Numbered from the stretch's first letter, positions 26,501-35,237 are shown. The stretch is DNA of 64,000 bases from an uncultured Bacteroidia bacterium (GCA_902798975.1 CADBYT010000007.1:1-64000); one strand, 5' to 3'. A program made the numbers and translations. The notes: a model not told the origin generated them from the sequence alone.

Positions 26501-27997
26501 GACCTCAAGAACGTCAACCCGGCCGCCGCCATCAGCGTCAAGCTGGTGTCGGAGAGCGGTGTGGGTACGATCGCGGCCGGCGTGGCCAAGGCGAAGGCGG
26601 ACCTGATCGTCATTTCCGGCGCCGAAGGCGGTACCGGAGCCTCCCCGGCATCCTCGATGCGTTTCGCGGGCATCAGCCCGGAAATCGGCCTCTCCGAGGC
26701 GCAGCAGACGCTGGTGCGGAACGGACTCCGCAGCCAGGTGCGCCTGCAGGTGGACGGCCAGCTGAAGACCGGCCGCGACGTCATCCTGATGTCGCTGCTG
26801 GGCGCGGACGAGTTCGGTTTCGGCACCCTGCCGCTCATTGTGCTCGGCTGCGTGATGATGCGCAAGTGCAGCCTGAACACCTGCCCCACGGGCGTGGCGA
26901 CGCAGGATCCCGAGCTGCGCAAGCATTTCCTCGGCAAGGCCGACTACCTCGTGAACTATTTCACCTATCTGGCACAGGAGGTGCGCGAATACCTCGCCGA
27001 GATGGGCTACACCAAGCTGTCCGACATCGTCGGGCACACCGAATTGCTTCTCCGGAAGCCAATCGACCCGTCTTCCAAGGCGGCGCGGGTTGACCTGTCC
27101 CGTGTCTTATTCAAGGAAGACGGATCGTGCGGCTGGTCGGGAGCTGATTTCCATACCCTCCCGCCGGTGCGCGACCTCGAGATCATCAAGGCGGCCCAGC
27201 CGGCCATCGAGTGGAAGGAAGAGATCAGCCTGGAATATCCGATCGCCAACACCGATCGCGCCACGTGCACCATGCTGAGCGGCCGCATCGCGGCCAAGTA
27301 CGGCGCCGAGGGCCTGCCGGATTCGACCCTGAACATCAAGTTCAAGGGCTCCGCCGGCCAGAGCTTCTGCGCCTTCCTCGCAGGGGGCGTGAACGTGCGC
27401 CTCGAGGGCGAGGCCAATGACTACGTCGGCAAGGGTCTGAGCGGAGGCCGGGTGGCCATCCGTCCGTCCGCACGCGCCGCTTTCAAGGCCGAGGACAACA
27501 TCATCGCCGGCAACACCTGCCTCTACGGCGCCACGGGCGGCGAAATGTATGTCGCCGGCCGCGCGGGCCAGCGCTTCGCGGTCCGCAACTCCGGCGCCAG
27601 GGCCGTCGTGGAAGGTGCGGGCGACCACTGCTGCGAATACATGACGGGCGGCCGCGTGGTCGTCCTGGGACCCGTGGGACGCAACTTTGCGGCCGGTATG
27701 TCCGGCGGCATCGCCTACGTCTATGACCCCGGGCATGTGTTCGACTACTATTGCAACCTGGACATGGTCGAGATTTCCCTCGTGGACGACAAGCTCGACC
27801 GCAGGGAGCTGCACGAGCTGATCCGCCAGCACTATCTCTACACCGGGTCCAACCTGGCGCGGACGCTGCTGGACGACTGGACCCGCTCCGTCGACGACTT
27901 CATCAAAGTCATTCCGATCGAATACAAGCACGTTCTCGAGCAGGAGCGCCTGCGCGGCCTGGCAGAGAAGGTGCAGCATCTCCAAATCCAATATTGA
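23558..27997 (+). CDS. gltB: Glutamate synthase, large (alpha) subunit
   Basis: A 1,479-residue GOGAT alpha subunit. The catalytic Cys15 of the N-terminal glutaminase lies in EHDACGVGMV, so a short propeptide is probably removed. The central and FMN-binding synthase domains follow (SFGALSIEAHEAIALAMNR, GEGGEDNERY, GGTGASPASSM). The 3Fe-4S cysteines are in CSLNTCPTGVATQDP, and the C-terminal GXGXG beta-helix domain has repeated Gly motifs (KGLSGGRVAIRP, YGATGGEMYVAG, YMTGGRVVVLG). It converts glutamine plus 2-oxoglutarate to two glutamates, with electrons delivered by the small subunit encoded six bases downstream. Full length. Confidence 0.97.
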   Translation: MKTGLYDPASEHDACGVGMVVNIRGDKTHELVDNALTVLENMSHRGAEGADGKSGDGAGIMVQIPHEFILLQGIPVPEKGRYGTGLVFLPREAGKRERILESIRAEVEHEACVLSHIREVPVNSGCLGEEAAKGEPYTAQIFVTSAEFMEEADLERKLYRIRKHVERLGEDGYICSLSTRNIVYKGMLTSRQLREYYTDLTSQWFTSAMAIVHSRFSTNTFPQWSLAQPFRMLCHNGEINTIRGNRSWMQARQSVLGSGALGDIGDLTPIIQPDMSDSASLDNALEFLTQSGLSLPQAVAVLMPESFDETNPISEDLRAFYEYHSILMEPWDGPATLLFSDGRYAGGILDRNGLRPGRYTITKRGLLVVASEVGVLDFDPTEIECKGRLEPGKMLLVDTKEGKIWYDAEIKERLATEHPYRKWLSAGRIQLEDLHSGRKIEHNEADLLHKELLFGCTAEDVENAIKPMCEKGIEPTSSMGNDTPLAVLTERPQSFFNYFRQQFAQVTNPPIDSIREQMVMSLFEYIGRVGTGILTPDEDNCTQLDLLCNIRYKGFNTVKLPMLFECAADTTAAANNLRRALDGLCRKAEKCVNDGVNYIILSDRDVDETHAPIPSLLAVSAVHHHLIAAGKRVQTALIVESGEIRETMHAALLLGYGASAINPYLSFAIISSLAHGGKIQLNYATARTNYIEAMKKGLLKIMAKMGISTIRSYRGAKIFESIGLDEGLLREYFGTERSTIGGIGLETIARDAMWFHAQAYADAAKTDFLPNVGQFHYRKGGIVHAWNPETISSLQIATRLGSYKKFKEFTGAVDGKADLLFLRDLLDFKRGTPVDIDQVEPVEDIVKRFVVSAMSFGALSIEAHEAIALAMNRLGTRSNTGEGGEDNERYHSDVDGVSLSSKTKQVASGRFGVTAEYLVNAEEIQIKVAQGAKPGEGGQLPGFKVNAIIAKTRNSIPGISLISPPPHHDIYSIEDLSQLIFDLKNVNPAAAISVKLVSESGVGTIAAGVAKAKADLIVISGAEGGTGASPASSMRFAGISPEIGLSEAQQTLVRNGLRSQVRLQVDGQLKTGRDVILMSLLGADEFGFGTLPLIVLGCVMMRKCSLNTCPTGVATQDPELRKHFLGKADYLVNYFTYLAQEVREYLAEMGYTKLSDIVGHTELLLRKPIDPSSKAARVDLSRVLFKEDGSCGWSGADFHTLPPVRDLEIIKAAQPAIEWKEEISLEYPIANTDRATCTMLSGRIAAKYGAEGLPDSTLNIKFKGSAGQSFCAFLAGGVNVRLEGEANDYVGKGLSGGRVAIRPSARAAFKAEDNIIAGNTCLYGATGGEMYVAGRAGQRFAVRNSGARAVVEGAGDHCCEYMTGGRVVVLGPVGRNFAAGMSGGIAYVYDPGHVFDYYCNLDMVEISLVDDKLDRRELHELIRQHYLYTGSNLARTLLDDWTRSVDDFIKVIPIEYKHVLEQERLRGLAEKVQHLQIQY

Positions 27998-28003
27998 CGC
28001 CTT

Positions 28004-29356
28004 ATGGGAGACTACAAAGCATTTTTGACGATACCCCGCAAGGAAGCCGGCTACCGGCCGATTCACGACCGTATCCTGGATTTCGGGGAAGTGGAGCAGA
28101 CGCTCAATGAAGGTGACCGCCGGCTGCAGGCGTCCCGCTGCATGGATTGCGGCGTGCCGTTCTGCAACTGGGCCTGCCCGCTGGGCAACCGTCCGCCGGA
28201 GTGGAACGATGCCGTGTACAAGGGGGATTTCGAGCTGGCCTACCGCCTGCTCAACGCCACCAACGACTTCCCGGAGTTCACCGGGCGCGTGTGCCCGGCC
28301 CTCTGCGAGAAGGCCTGTGTGCTGAATCTCACGATGCACGAACCGACGACCAACCGCGAGAACGAGGCGGCCATCACCGAGATCGCGTACCGCGAGAACT
28401 ATGTCCGTCCGGTGGCGCCCGAACGCAACGGACGCAAGGTGGCCGTGATCGGTGCGGGCCCTTCGGGCCTGGCCGCGGCCAATCAGCTGAACCGCCGGGG
28501 CTACACCGTGACCGTGTTCGAGAAGAACGAGAAAGCGGGCGGTCTGCTGCGTTTCGGCATTCCGAACTTCAAGCTGAACAAGACCGTGATCGACCGGCGC
28601 ATCGCGCTGATGGAAGAGGAGGGCGTTAGCTTCCGCTACGGCGAAGAAGTGGCACCGGACGCGCTGCCGAAGGGATTTGACGCGTATGTCATCGCCACCG
28701 GCACGCCGACCGCGCGTGACCTGCCCGTGCCCGGGCGCGAACTCAAGGGTGTGTATTTCGCCCTCGAGCTGCTCTCGCAGCAGAACCGTGTCCTGTACGG
28801 CGCCGAGTTCGACGCCGCGCACCGCGTGACCTGCAAGGGCAAGGACGTGCTCGTGATCGGCGGCGGCGACACCGGCTCCGACTGCATCGGAACGGCGCAC
28901 CGGCAGGGCTGCAAGTCCGTGATGCAGATCGAGATCATGCCCAAGCCGCCGGTGGGTCCCGACGACCCGGCGAACCCCTGGCCGAACTGGCCGCGCACGC
29001 TGAAGACTTCCTCTTCGCACGAGGAGGGCTGCGTGCGGCGCTGGAACATCAATACGCTCCGTTTCGTGGGCGAGAAGGGCAAACTGACGGGCGTCGAAAT
29101 CCAGCCCATTGACTGGAAACCGAACCCCGAGGGCGGACGCCCGCTGATGGTTCCGGCCGGCGAGCCGGAGCTGGTCAAGGCGGACATCGTGCTGCTGGCC
29201 ATGGGCTTCCTGAAGCCGCAGCTGCCCGAGGTGGGGAAGAACGTGTTCTTCGCCGGCGACGTTGCGAGCGGCGCTTCGCTGGTGGTCCGCGCGATGGCTT
29301 CCGGCCACGCGGCGGCCGACGCCGTGGACGCTTATTTCCGTAAACCGAAGAAGTAA
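28004..29356 (+). CDS. gltD: Glutamate synthase, small (beta) subunit
   Basis: A 450-residue flavoprotein. N-terminal cysteines CMDCGVPFC and CPALCEKAC bind 4Fe-4S clusters. AVIGAGPSGLAAANQLNRRG is the FAD-binding Rossmann motif and VIGGGDTGSDCIGTA the NADPH-binding one. It passes electrons from NADPH to GltB. The last base of its TAA stop is the first base of the pyrG start codon, so the two genes are translationally coupled. Length is typical of GltD. Confidence 0.96.
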   Translation: MGDYKAFLTIPRKEAGYRPIHDRILDFGEVEQTLNEGDRRLQASRCMDCGVPFCNWACPLGNRPPEWNDAVYKGDFELAYRLLNATNDFPEFTGRVCPALCEKACVLNLTMHEPTTNRENEAAITEIAYRENYVRPVAPERNGRKVAVIGAGPSGLAAANQLNRRGYTVTVFEKNEKAGGLLRFGIPNFKLNKTVIDRRIALMEEEGVSFRYGEEVAPDALPKGFDAYVIATGTPTARDLPVPGRELKGVYFALELLSQQNRVLYGAEFDAAHRVTCKGKDVLVIGGGDTGSDCIGTAHRQGCKSVMQIEIMPKPPVGPDDPANPWPNWPRTLKTSSSHEEGCVRRWNINTLRFVGEKGKLTGVEIQPIDWKPNPEGGRPLMVPAGEPELVKADIVLLAMGFLKPQLPEVGKNVFFAGDVASGASLVVRAMASGHAAADAVDAYFRKPKK

Positions 29357-30978
29357 TGGCTACCAAGTACATATTCATCACCGGAGGCGTGGTCTCCTCG
29401 CTGGGCAAGGGCATCATCTCCGCCAGCCTCGGCAAGCTGCTGCAGGCACGCGGATTCAAGGTGACCATCCAGAAGTTCGATCCCTACATCAACATCGATC
29501 CGGGCACGCTGAACCCTTACGAGCACGGCGAGTGCTACGTGACCGCCGACGGCATGGAGACCGACCTGGATCTCGGTCACTATGAGCGCTTTACGGGTAT
29601 CCGTACCACGCGGGAGAACTCCATCACCACGGGCCGCATCTACAAGACCGTGATCGACCGCGAGCGCCATGGCGACTACCTGGGCAAGACCATCCAGGTG
29701 GTGCCCCACATCACCGACGAGATCAAGCGCCGCATGCTCCGCCAGGACGTGAAAGGGGAGGAGCTGGACTTCGTGATCACGGAAGTGGGCGGCACGATCG
29801 GCGACATCGAGAGTGCGCCGTTCATGGAGGCCATCCGCCAGCTGCGCTGGCAACTGGGACGCGACGCCGTGTGCGTGCACCTGACCTATGTGCCCTTTCT
29901 GAAGGCGGCCGGCGAACTGAAGACCAAGCCGACGCAGCATTCCGTCAAGGAGCTGCAGGGAATGGGTATCCAGCCGGACATCCTCGTGCTCCGCACGGAG
30001 CAGCATCTCGACGACGGCCTGCGCATGAAGGTGGCTTCCTTCTGCAATGTGGACCTGGAGTGCGTGGTGCAGAGCGAGGACCTGCCGAGCATCTACGAGG
30101 TGCCCGTGAACATGCAGCGCCAGGGGCTCGACGCGGCCATCCTGCGCAAGATCGGCATTCCCGTGGGGGAGACGCCCGCGATGAAGTCCTGGCATGATTT
30201 CCTGGACAAGCAGCGGAGCGCGAAGCGCGAGGTGCATGTGGCTCTGGTGGGCAAGTATGACCTGCAGGATGCCTACAAGAGCATTCGCGAAAGCCTGAAC
30301 CTGGCCGGCATCTACGACGAGGTGAAAGTGAAGATCCACTTCGTGGGCAGCCAGGGGATCACGCGGGAAAACGTGGCGGAGCAGCTGGCCGGCATGGCCG
30401 GTATCGTGATCTGCCCGGGCTTCGGCCAGCGGGGCATTCCCGGCAAGATTGTCGCTGCGGAGTATGCCCGTACGCATGATATTCCCTGTTTCGGCATCTG
30501 CCTCGGCATGCAGATGATGGTGATCGAGTTCGCGCGCGACGTCCTCAAGCTGGAGGATGCCGACAGCAGCGAGATGAATCCGAATACGCCGAACAACGTG
30601 ATCGACCTGATGGAGGAGCAGAAGAACATCACCCAGATGGGCGGCACCATGCGGCTTGGCGAGTATCCGTGCGAGCTGCGCGAGGGCAGCCGGGCGCTGG
30701 AGGCGTACGGCGGCAAGGCTTCGGTCCGCGAGCGTCATCGTCACCGCTACGAATTCAACAACCGCTATCGCGCTGATTATGAGACGGCCGGAATGAAGTG
30801 TGTGGGCGTGAATCCGGAGGCCGACCTCGTCGAGGTCGTCGAGATTCCCGAGCTTCGCTGGTATATCGGTACGCAGTTCCATCCGGAGTACAGTTCCACC
30901 GTTCTACGTCCGCATCCGCTCTTTGTCAGTTTCGTCAAGGCCTGCATCGCGCAGGCGTCTGACCTCGGTCGACAGTGA
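29356..30978 (+). CDS. pyrG: CTP synthase
   Basis: A 540-residue enzyme with the amidoligase domain first (GGVVSSLGKGIISASLGKLL ATP/UTP site; DPYINIDPGTL) and a class I glutamine amidotransferase domain last. The latter has the nucleophile elbow CFGICLGMQMMV, and His-Glu of the triad lie in GTQFHPEYSS. It forms CTP from UTP with glutamine nitrogen. It starts at the gltD stop codon, an unusual but sensible link between glutamine supply and a glutamine consumer. Full length. Confidence 0.97.
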   Translation: MATKYIFITGGVVSSLGKGIISASLGKLLQARGFKVTIQKFDPYINIDPGTLNPYEHGECYVTADGMETDLDLGHYERFTGIRTTRENSITTGRIYKTVIDRERHGDYLGKTIQVVPHITDEIKRRMLRQDVKGEELDFVITEVGGTIGDIESAPFMEAIRQLRWQLGRDAVCVHLTYVPFLKAAGELKTKPTQHSVKELQGMGIQPDILVLRTEQHLDDGLRMKVASFCNVDLECVVQSEDLPSIYEVPVNMQRQGLDAAILRKIGIPVGETPAMKSWHDFLDKQRSAKREVHVALVGKYDLQDAYKSIRESLNLAGIYDEVKVKIHFVGSQGITRENVAEQLAGMAGIVICPGFGQRGIPGKIVAAEYARTHDIPCFGICLGMQMMVIEFARDVLKLEDADSSEMNPNTPNNVIDLMEEQKNITQMGGTMRLGEYPCELREGSRALEAYGGKASVRERHRHRYEFNNRYRADYETAGMKCVGVNPEADLVEVVEIPELRWYIGTQFHPEYSSTVLRPHPLFVSFVKACIAQASDLGRQ

Positions 30979-31125
30979 TCTGCCCGAGACCGACGGAACC
31001 TAAGCTCCCCAAAGCTCTTTAAATATCTGATTGATAGTTACTTGCAAATTGGAGACAGTTTGCTTGCCAGGGGATATTATTGTTTGTTTGAGAGTTGTTT
31101 CACCAATTAATAGTTAGTTAGTAGT

Positions 31126-31473
31126 ATGAAAAAGATTGAAGCAATCGTCCGCAAGACGAAGTTCGAGGAGGTCAAGGAGGCCTTGCTCGGCGCAGACATC
31201 AACTGGTTCGAGTACCACAACGTGCATGGTATCGGCCAGAGCCGCCAGGAGCGCATTTATCGTGGTGTCCAGTATTCCACGGACGTGATCGAGCGCGTGG
31301 CGTTGACCATCGTGTGCCGCGACCAGTTTGTCGACCCGACCGTGAAGGTCATCCTCAAGACTGCCTCGACGGGCGAGATTGGTGACGGCCGTATTTTCAT
31401 CAGCGATGTGATCGACACCTGGTCCATCCGCACCGGTGAGCACGGCGACACGGTCCTGCGGGACAAGAAGTAG
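31126..31473 (+). CDS. glnK: Nitrogen regulatory protein PII
   Basis: A 115-residue PII protein. The start MKKIEAIVRKTKFEEVKEAL and the T-loop segment RQERIYRGVQYSTDV are clear. The second Tyr of YRGVQY is the position uridylylated in proteobacterial PII. TASTGEIGDGRIFISDV is the C-terminal PII signature that helps bind ATP/ADP and 2-oxoglutarate. It senses carbon/nitrogen balance and, as the neighbour of amtB 37 bases downstream, most probably plugs the ammonium channel when nitrogen is plentiful. In this context glnK is a better name than glnB. The upstream 147 bases hold a GCAAA-N10-TTTGC palindrome (31,044-31,063) of unknown meaning. Confidence 0.95.
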   Translation: MKKIEAIVRKTKFEEVKEALLGADINWFEYHNVHGIGQSRQERIYRGVQYSTDVIERVALTIVCRDQFVDPTVKVILKTASTGEIGDGRIFISDVIDTWSIRTGEHGDTVLRDKK

Positions 31474-31510
31474 TTGTTGTTAGTAGTAAAAACCTTTAAA
31501 TGAATGCCTT

Positions 31511-32731
31511 ATGGAAGAATTAGCCATATCTCTCGATACCGTCTGGATGTTGTTGGCCGCGATGCTGGTTTTCTTTATGCAACCGGGCTTTGCGCTGTGC
31601 GAGGCGGGCTTCACCCGCAGCAAGAACACGGCGAACATCCTGATGAAGAACTTTGTTGATTTCATGTTCGGCTCCCTGCTGTTCTGGTTTGTCGGTTTCG
31701 GCTTCATGTTCGGCAGCGACGGCGCCGGCTTCATCGGTGCCCCCAACTGGGGTGACCTGTCTTTCTACAAGAGTGACCTGCCCGTGGAGGGCTTCCTGAT
31801 CTTCGAGACCGTGTTCTGCGCCACCTCTGCCACAATCGTGAGCGGTGCCATGGCGGAGCGTACGAAGTTCTCCATGTACCTGGTCTACAGTGCTTTCATT
31901 TCCCTGTTCATCTATCCGATCGAGGGTCACTGGACCTGGGGCGGCGGCTGGCTGTCCGAACTCGGATTCCACGATTTCGCCGGTTCGGCGATCGTGCACA
32001 GCGTGGGTGGCGTGCTGGCCCTGATCGGTGCAATCGCACTCGGTCCCCGGATTGGCAAGTATTCCCCGGACGGCAAGAGCCGCGCCATTCCCGGCCACAA
32101 CCTGACCCTGGCCGCCCTCGGCGTCTTCATCCTCTGGATGGGCTGGTTCGGCTTCAACCCGGGTTCGCAGCTGGCTGCATCCGGCGAGGTGAACCGTACG
32201 GCGATCTCGCACGTGTTCCTGACCACCAACCTGGCGGCTGCCGCCGGTGGCGTGGCGACCATGTTCCTGACCTGGATCAAGTACGGCAAACCGTCCCTCT
32301 CCCTGCTGCTCAACGGCGTGCTGGCGGGTCTGGTCGGCATCACGGCGGGCTGCGATGTGGTGTCTCCGCTCGGTGCGGTCATCATCGGCCTGGTCTGCGG
32401 CACCGTGCTGGTCTTCGCTATTGAATTCATCGACCGCAAGCTGCATATCGACGACCCGGTGGGCGCCTCCAGCGTCCATGGCGTCTGCGGCATCCTCGGC
32501 ACGCTGATGACGGGCCTGCTGGCCACGGACGGCGGCCTCTTCTACGGCGGCGGCTGGCATTTCCTCGGCATCCAGACCCTCGGCATCGTGGTCATCGACC
32601 TCTGGGCGGCCGCGACCGGCATCCTGCTCTTCTTCGGCATCAAGAAGCTCCACGGCCTGCGTGTCGGCAAGCGTGTTGAAGAGGAAGGCCTCGACATCTA
32701 CGAGCACGGCGAAAGCTGCTACAACGTTTAA
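31511..32731 (+). CDS. amtB: Ammonium channel AmtB
   Basis: A 406-residue membrane protein with about 11 hydrophobic helices. Amt family segments are FFMQPGFALCEAGFTRSKN, FCATSATIVSGAMAER, DFAGSAIVHSVGGVLALIGA (first pore His) and DPVGASSVHGVCGILGTLM (second pore His). It conducts ammonium across the inner membrane and is normally gated by the PII protein encoded just upstream. An outer-membrane protein gene follows 12 bases after the stop. Confidence 0.96.
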   Translation: MEELAISLDTVWMLLAAMLVFFMQPGFALCEAGFTRSKNTANILMKNFVDFMFGSLLFWFVGFGFMFGSDGAGFIGAPNWGDLSFYKSDLPVEGFLIFETVFCATSATIVSGAMAERTKFSMYLVYSAFISLFIYPIEGHWTWGGGWLSELGFHDFAGSAIVHSVGGVLALIGAIALGPRIGKYSPDGKSRAIPGHNLTLAALGVFILWMGWFGFNPGSQLAASGEVNRTAISHVFLTTNLAAAAGGVATMFLTWIKYGKPSLSLLLNGVLAGLVGITAGCDVVSPLGAVIIGLVCGTVLVFAIEFIDRKLHIDDPVGASSVHGVCGILGTLMTGLLATDGGLFYGGGWHFLGIQTLGIVVIDLWAAATGILLFFGIKKLHGLRVGKRVEEEGLDIYEHGESCYNV

Positions 32732-32743
32732 ATGGAAGAGATT

Positions 32744-33451
32744 ATGAAAAAGCTATTGATAACTGTCCTTGCGCTGCTGCTCCTCGGAGCGGCAGCCGGC
32801 AAGGCCCAAGATAAAGTGGAAACCTCCGTCAGTATGGACTTCGTGAATGATTATGTCTGGCGTGGCCAGCATCTGGGCGACGTGTCGCTGCAGCCGTCCC
32901 TGGAGGTCAGCTTCAAGGGCCTGTCCCTGGAAGCCTGGGGATCCGTCGGCCTGTCCACCCCGACAGACACGAAGGAGCTTGACCTGATCCTGGGTTATAC
33001 GATTGGCGGATTCAACATCACGGTGACCGATTACTGGTTCAATGCGGGTCCCGACCCGACTTGCAGCTATTTCAAGTATGGTTACGGCGTCACGAACCAT
33101 GTGTTCGAGGCTACTGTCAGCTATGATTTCGGCTTCGCCTCAATCCTGTGGTCCACCAACTTCGCCGGCAACGATTTCACCGCGGAAGGGAAGCAGGCGT
33201 ACAGCAGCTATTTCGAGCTGAACGTCCCTTTCAGCCTCGGTGGGGTTGACTGGACGGCCACGGCCGGCGCGGTCCCGTTCGCGACGGATTTCTATGGCGC
33301 GGAGCGCTTCGCCGTCACCAACCTGATGCTGACGGCGGCGAAGGACATCCGGATCACGGACAGTTTCTCGATCCCGGTGTTCGCGCAGCTGGCTGCCAAT
33401 CCCTACGCCTCGAAGCTCTACCTGGTATTTGGTTTCACCCTCGGAATTTAA
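32744..33451 (+). CDS. Outer-membrane beta-barrel protein linked to amtB
   Basis: A 235-residue protein starting MKKLLITVLALLLLGAAAG with a signal peptide cut near KAQ (the longer reading from 32,732 only adds MEEI). The mature part consists of alternating hydrophobic/polar strands with aromatic girdles (SMDFVNDYVWRGQHLGDVSL, SLEAWGSVGLSTP, FNITVTDYWFNAG) and ends in an odd-residue hydrophobic strand YLVFGFTLGI, as outer-membrane barrels do. The WRG motif resembles TorF-type putative porins. Being co-transcribed with amtB suggests a role in passage of ammonium or another small nitrogen source across the outer membrane; this is inference. Confidence 0.8.
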   Translation: MKKLLITVLALLLLGAAAGKAQDKVETSVSMDFVNDYVWRGQHLGDVSLQPSLEVSFKGLSLEAWGSVGLSTPTDTKELDLILGYTIGGFNITVTDYWFNAGPDPTCSYFKYGYGVTNHVFEATVSYDFGFASILWSTNFAGNDFTAEGKQAYSSYFELNVPFSLGGVDWTATAGAVPFATDFYGAERFAVTNLMLTAAKDIRITDSFSIPVFAQLAANPYASKLYLVFGFTLGI

Positions 33452-33455
33452 TCAT

Positions 33456-33568
33456 CGTCATCCCCGGCTTGTCCGGGGATCTCAAACAAGCAACGTCATC
33501 CCCGGCTTGACCGGGGACCTCAAACAAGCAACGTCATCCCCGGTTTGACCGGGGATCCAAATCAACAA
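33456..33568 (+). repeat. Three tandem copies of a palindromic repeat
   Basis: Units start at 33,456, 33,494 and 33,532, each 37-38 bases. The core CGTCATCCCCGGCTTG then CCGGGGAT forms a small hairpin, followed by a CTCAAACAAGCAA spacer in the first two units. Changes between copies are few. Related cores occur at 39,958-39,988, 40,007-40,034, 59,273-59,298 and 59,661-59,689. It is a REP-like dispersed element, placed between the barrel gene and asnB. Confidence 0.85.
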
Positions 33569-33572
33569 GATT

Positions 33573-35237
33573 ATGTGTGGAATAGTCGGAATATTCAATG
33601 TCGCGGAGCAGTCCGATGCCCTGCGTCGCAAGGCTCTGGAAATGAGCCGCAAGATCCGACATCGCGGGCCGGACTGGAGTGGCATCTGGTGCGGCGGTAG
33701 CGCCGTGCTGGCCCACGAGCGCCTGAGCATCGTGGACCCGAAGTCGGGTGGCCAGCCGCTCAATTCCCCGGACGGGAAACAGGTGCTGGCAGTGAACGGC
33801 GAGATATACAACCACCAGGAGATCCGCCGCCGCTACGCCGGGAAATACGAGTTCCAGACGGGTAGCGATTGCGAGGTCATCCTCGCGCTCTACCGCGACA
33901 AGGGACCGGATTTCCTGGAGGAGCTCAGCGGCATCTTCGCCTTTGCGCTCTACGATGCGGAGAAGGACGCGTTCCTGATCGCCCGCGATCCCATCGGCGT
34001 GATTCCCCTGTACATCGGCTATGATCCGGACGGGAAGATCTACGTCGCTTCCGAGCTGAAGGCCCTGGAGGGGCAGTGTGAGCGCTACGAGCCCTTCCTC
34101 CCAGGACACGTCTACTGGAGCCGGGAGCCGGGCGTAAAGTGCTGGTATACCCGCGACTGGATGTCTTACGACGCGGTCAAGGACAACCCCGCCGACCCGG
34201 CGGAGCTCCGTGCCGCGCTGGAGGCGGCGGTGAAGCGCCAGCTGATGTCCGACGTTCCTTACGGTGTATTGTTGTCCGGAGGTCTGGATTCTTCGGTGAT
34301 CTCGGCCATCGCCGAGAAATTCAGCGCCATGCGCATCGAGGATGATTCGAAGACGCGGGCCTGGTGGCCGCGGCTTCACTCCTTCGCCGTCGGCCTGAAG
34401 GGCGCCCCGGATCTGGAGAAGGCGCGCGTGGTTGCAGAACACATCGGTACTGTACATCATGAGATTAACTATACCATTCAGGAGGGCCTGGACGCGATTC
34501 GCGACGTGATCTACTTCACGGAAACCTACGATGTGACGACCGTCCGCGCCTCCACGCCGATGTATCTGCTGGCACGCGTGATCAAGTCGATGGGTATCAA
34601 GATGGTGCTCTCGGGTGAGGGCGCCGACGAGATCTTCGGCGGCTATCTCTATTTCCACAAGGCGCCGGACGCCAGGGCCTTCCACGAGGAGACGGTGCGC
34701 AAGCTCTCCAAGCTCCACCTTTACGATTGCCTGCGGGCCAACAAGAGCCTGTCGGCCTGGGGTGTGGAGGGCCGCGTGCCTTTCCTGGACAAGGAGTTCC
34801 TGGATGTGGCGATGCGTCTGAATCCGTCGGCCAAGCTCTGCCCGGGCAAGACCATCGAGAAGCGCATTGTGCGCGAGGCCTGCGAGGATCTGCTGCCGGC
34901 CGAGGTGGCCTGGCGGCAGAAGGAGCAGTTCTCCGACGGAGTGGGCTACAGTTGGATCGACACGCTGAAGAAGATCACGTCCGAATCGGTAACCGACGAC
35001 CAGATGCTGCATGCCGCGGAGCGTTTCCCGATCCACACGCCGCAGAACAAGGAGGAGTATTATTACCGGAGCATTTTCTCAGAGCTCTTCCCAAGCAATT
35101 CTGCCGCTCTGTGCGTGCCGAGCGAGGCCAGCGTGGCCTGTTCGACCGCCATCGCGCTGGAGTGGGACGCCGCTTTCAAGAACATGAACGATCCGAGCGG
35201 CCGTGCCGTCGCCGGCGTGCACGAGCACGCGCTTTAG
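33573..35237 (+). CDS. asnB: Asparagine synthetase B (glutamine-hydrolysing)
   Basis: A 554-residue class II amidotransferase. Cys2 in MCGIVGIFNV is the glutaminase nucleophile, and AVNGEIYNHQEIR is a conserved glutamine-site segment. The synthetase domain has the PP-loop VLLSGGLDSSVISA and LSGEGADEIFGGY. It makes asparagine from aspartate with glutamine nitrogen and ATP. It is the last gene of the nitrogen cluster, separated from the barrel gene by the tandem repeats. Its 3' end overlaps the convergent secreted-protein gene by four bases, and a terminator follows at 35,300. Confidence 0.96.
   Translation: MCGIVGIFNVAEQSDALRRKALEMSRKIRHRGPDWSGIWCGGSAVLAHERLSIVDPKSGGQPLNSPDGKQVLAVNGEIYNHQEIRRRYAGKYEFQTGSDCEVILALYRDKGPDFLEELSGIFAFALYDAEKDAFLIARDPIGVIPLYIGYDPDGKIYVASELKALEGQCERYEPFLPGHVYWSREPGVKCWYTRDWMSYDAVKDNPADPAELRAALEAAVKRQLMSDVPYGVLLSGGLDSSVISAIAEKFSAMRIEDDSKTRAWWPRLHSFAVGLKGAPDLEKARVVAEHIGTVHHEINYTIQEGLDAIRDVIYFTETYDVTTVRASTPMYLLARVIKSMGIKMVLSGEGADEIFGGYLYFHKAPDARAFHEETVRKLSKLHLYDCLRANKSLSAWGVEGRVPFLDKEFLDVAMRLNPSAKLCPGKTIEKRIVREACEDLLPAEVAWRQKEQFSDGVGYSWIDTLKKITSESVTDDQMLHAAERFPIHTPQNKEEYYYRSIFSELFPSNSAALCVPSEASVACSTAIALEWDAAFKNMNDPSGRAVAGVHEHAL

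Noticed and set aside
23570-27037. An 1,155-codon minus frame opposite gltB
   Set aside because: Shadow of gltB: His/Val/Leu/Asp-biased, no domain, while gltB has all catalytic motifs.
27107-29308. A 733-codon minus frame opposite gltB/gltD
   Set aside because: Crosses two real genes; composition of a shadow frame.
33456-33568. CRISPR array
   Set aside because: Only three units, each a palindrome with near-identical spacer, and no cas genes; dispersed single copies exist elsewhere.
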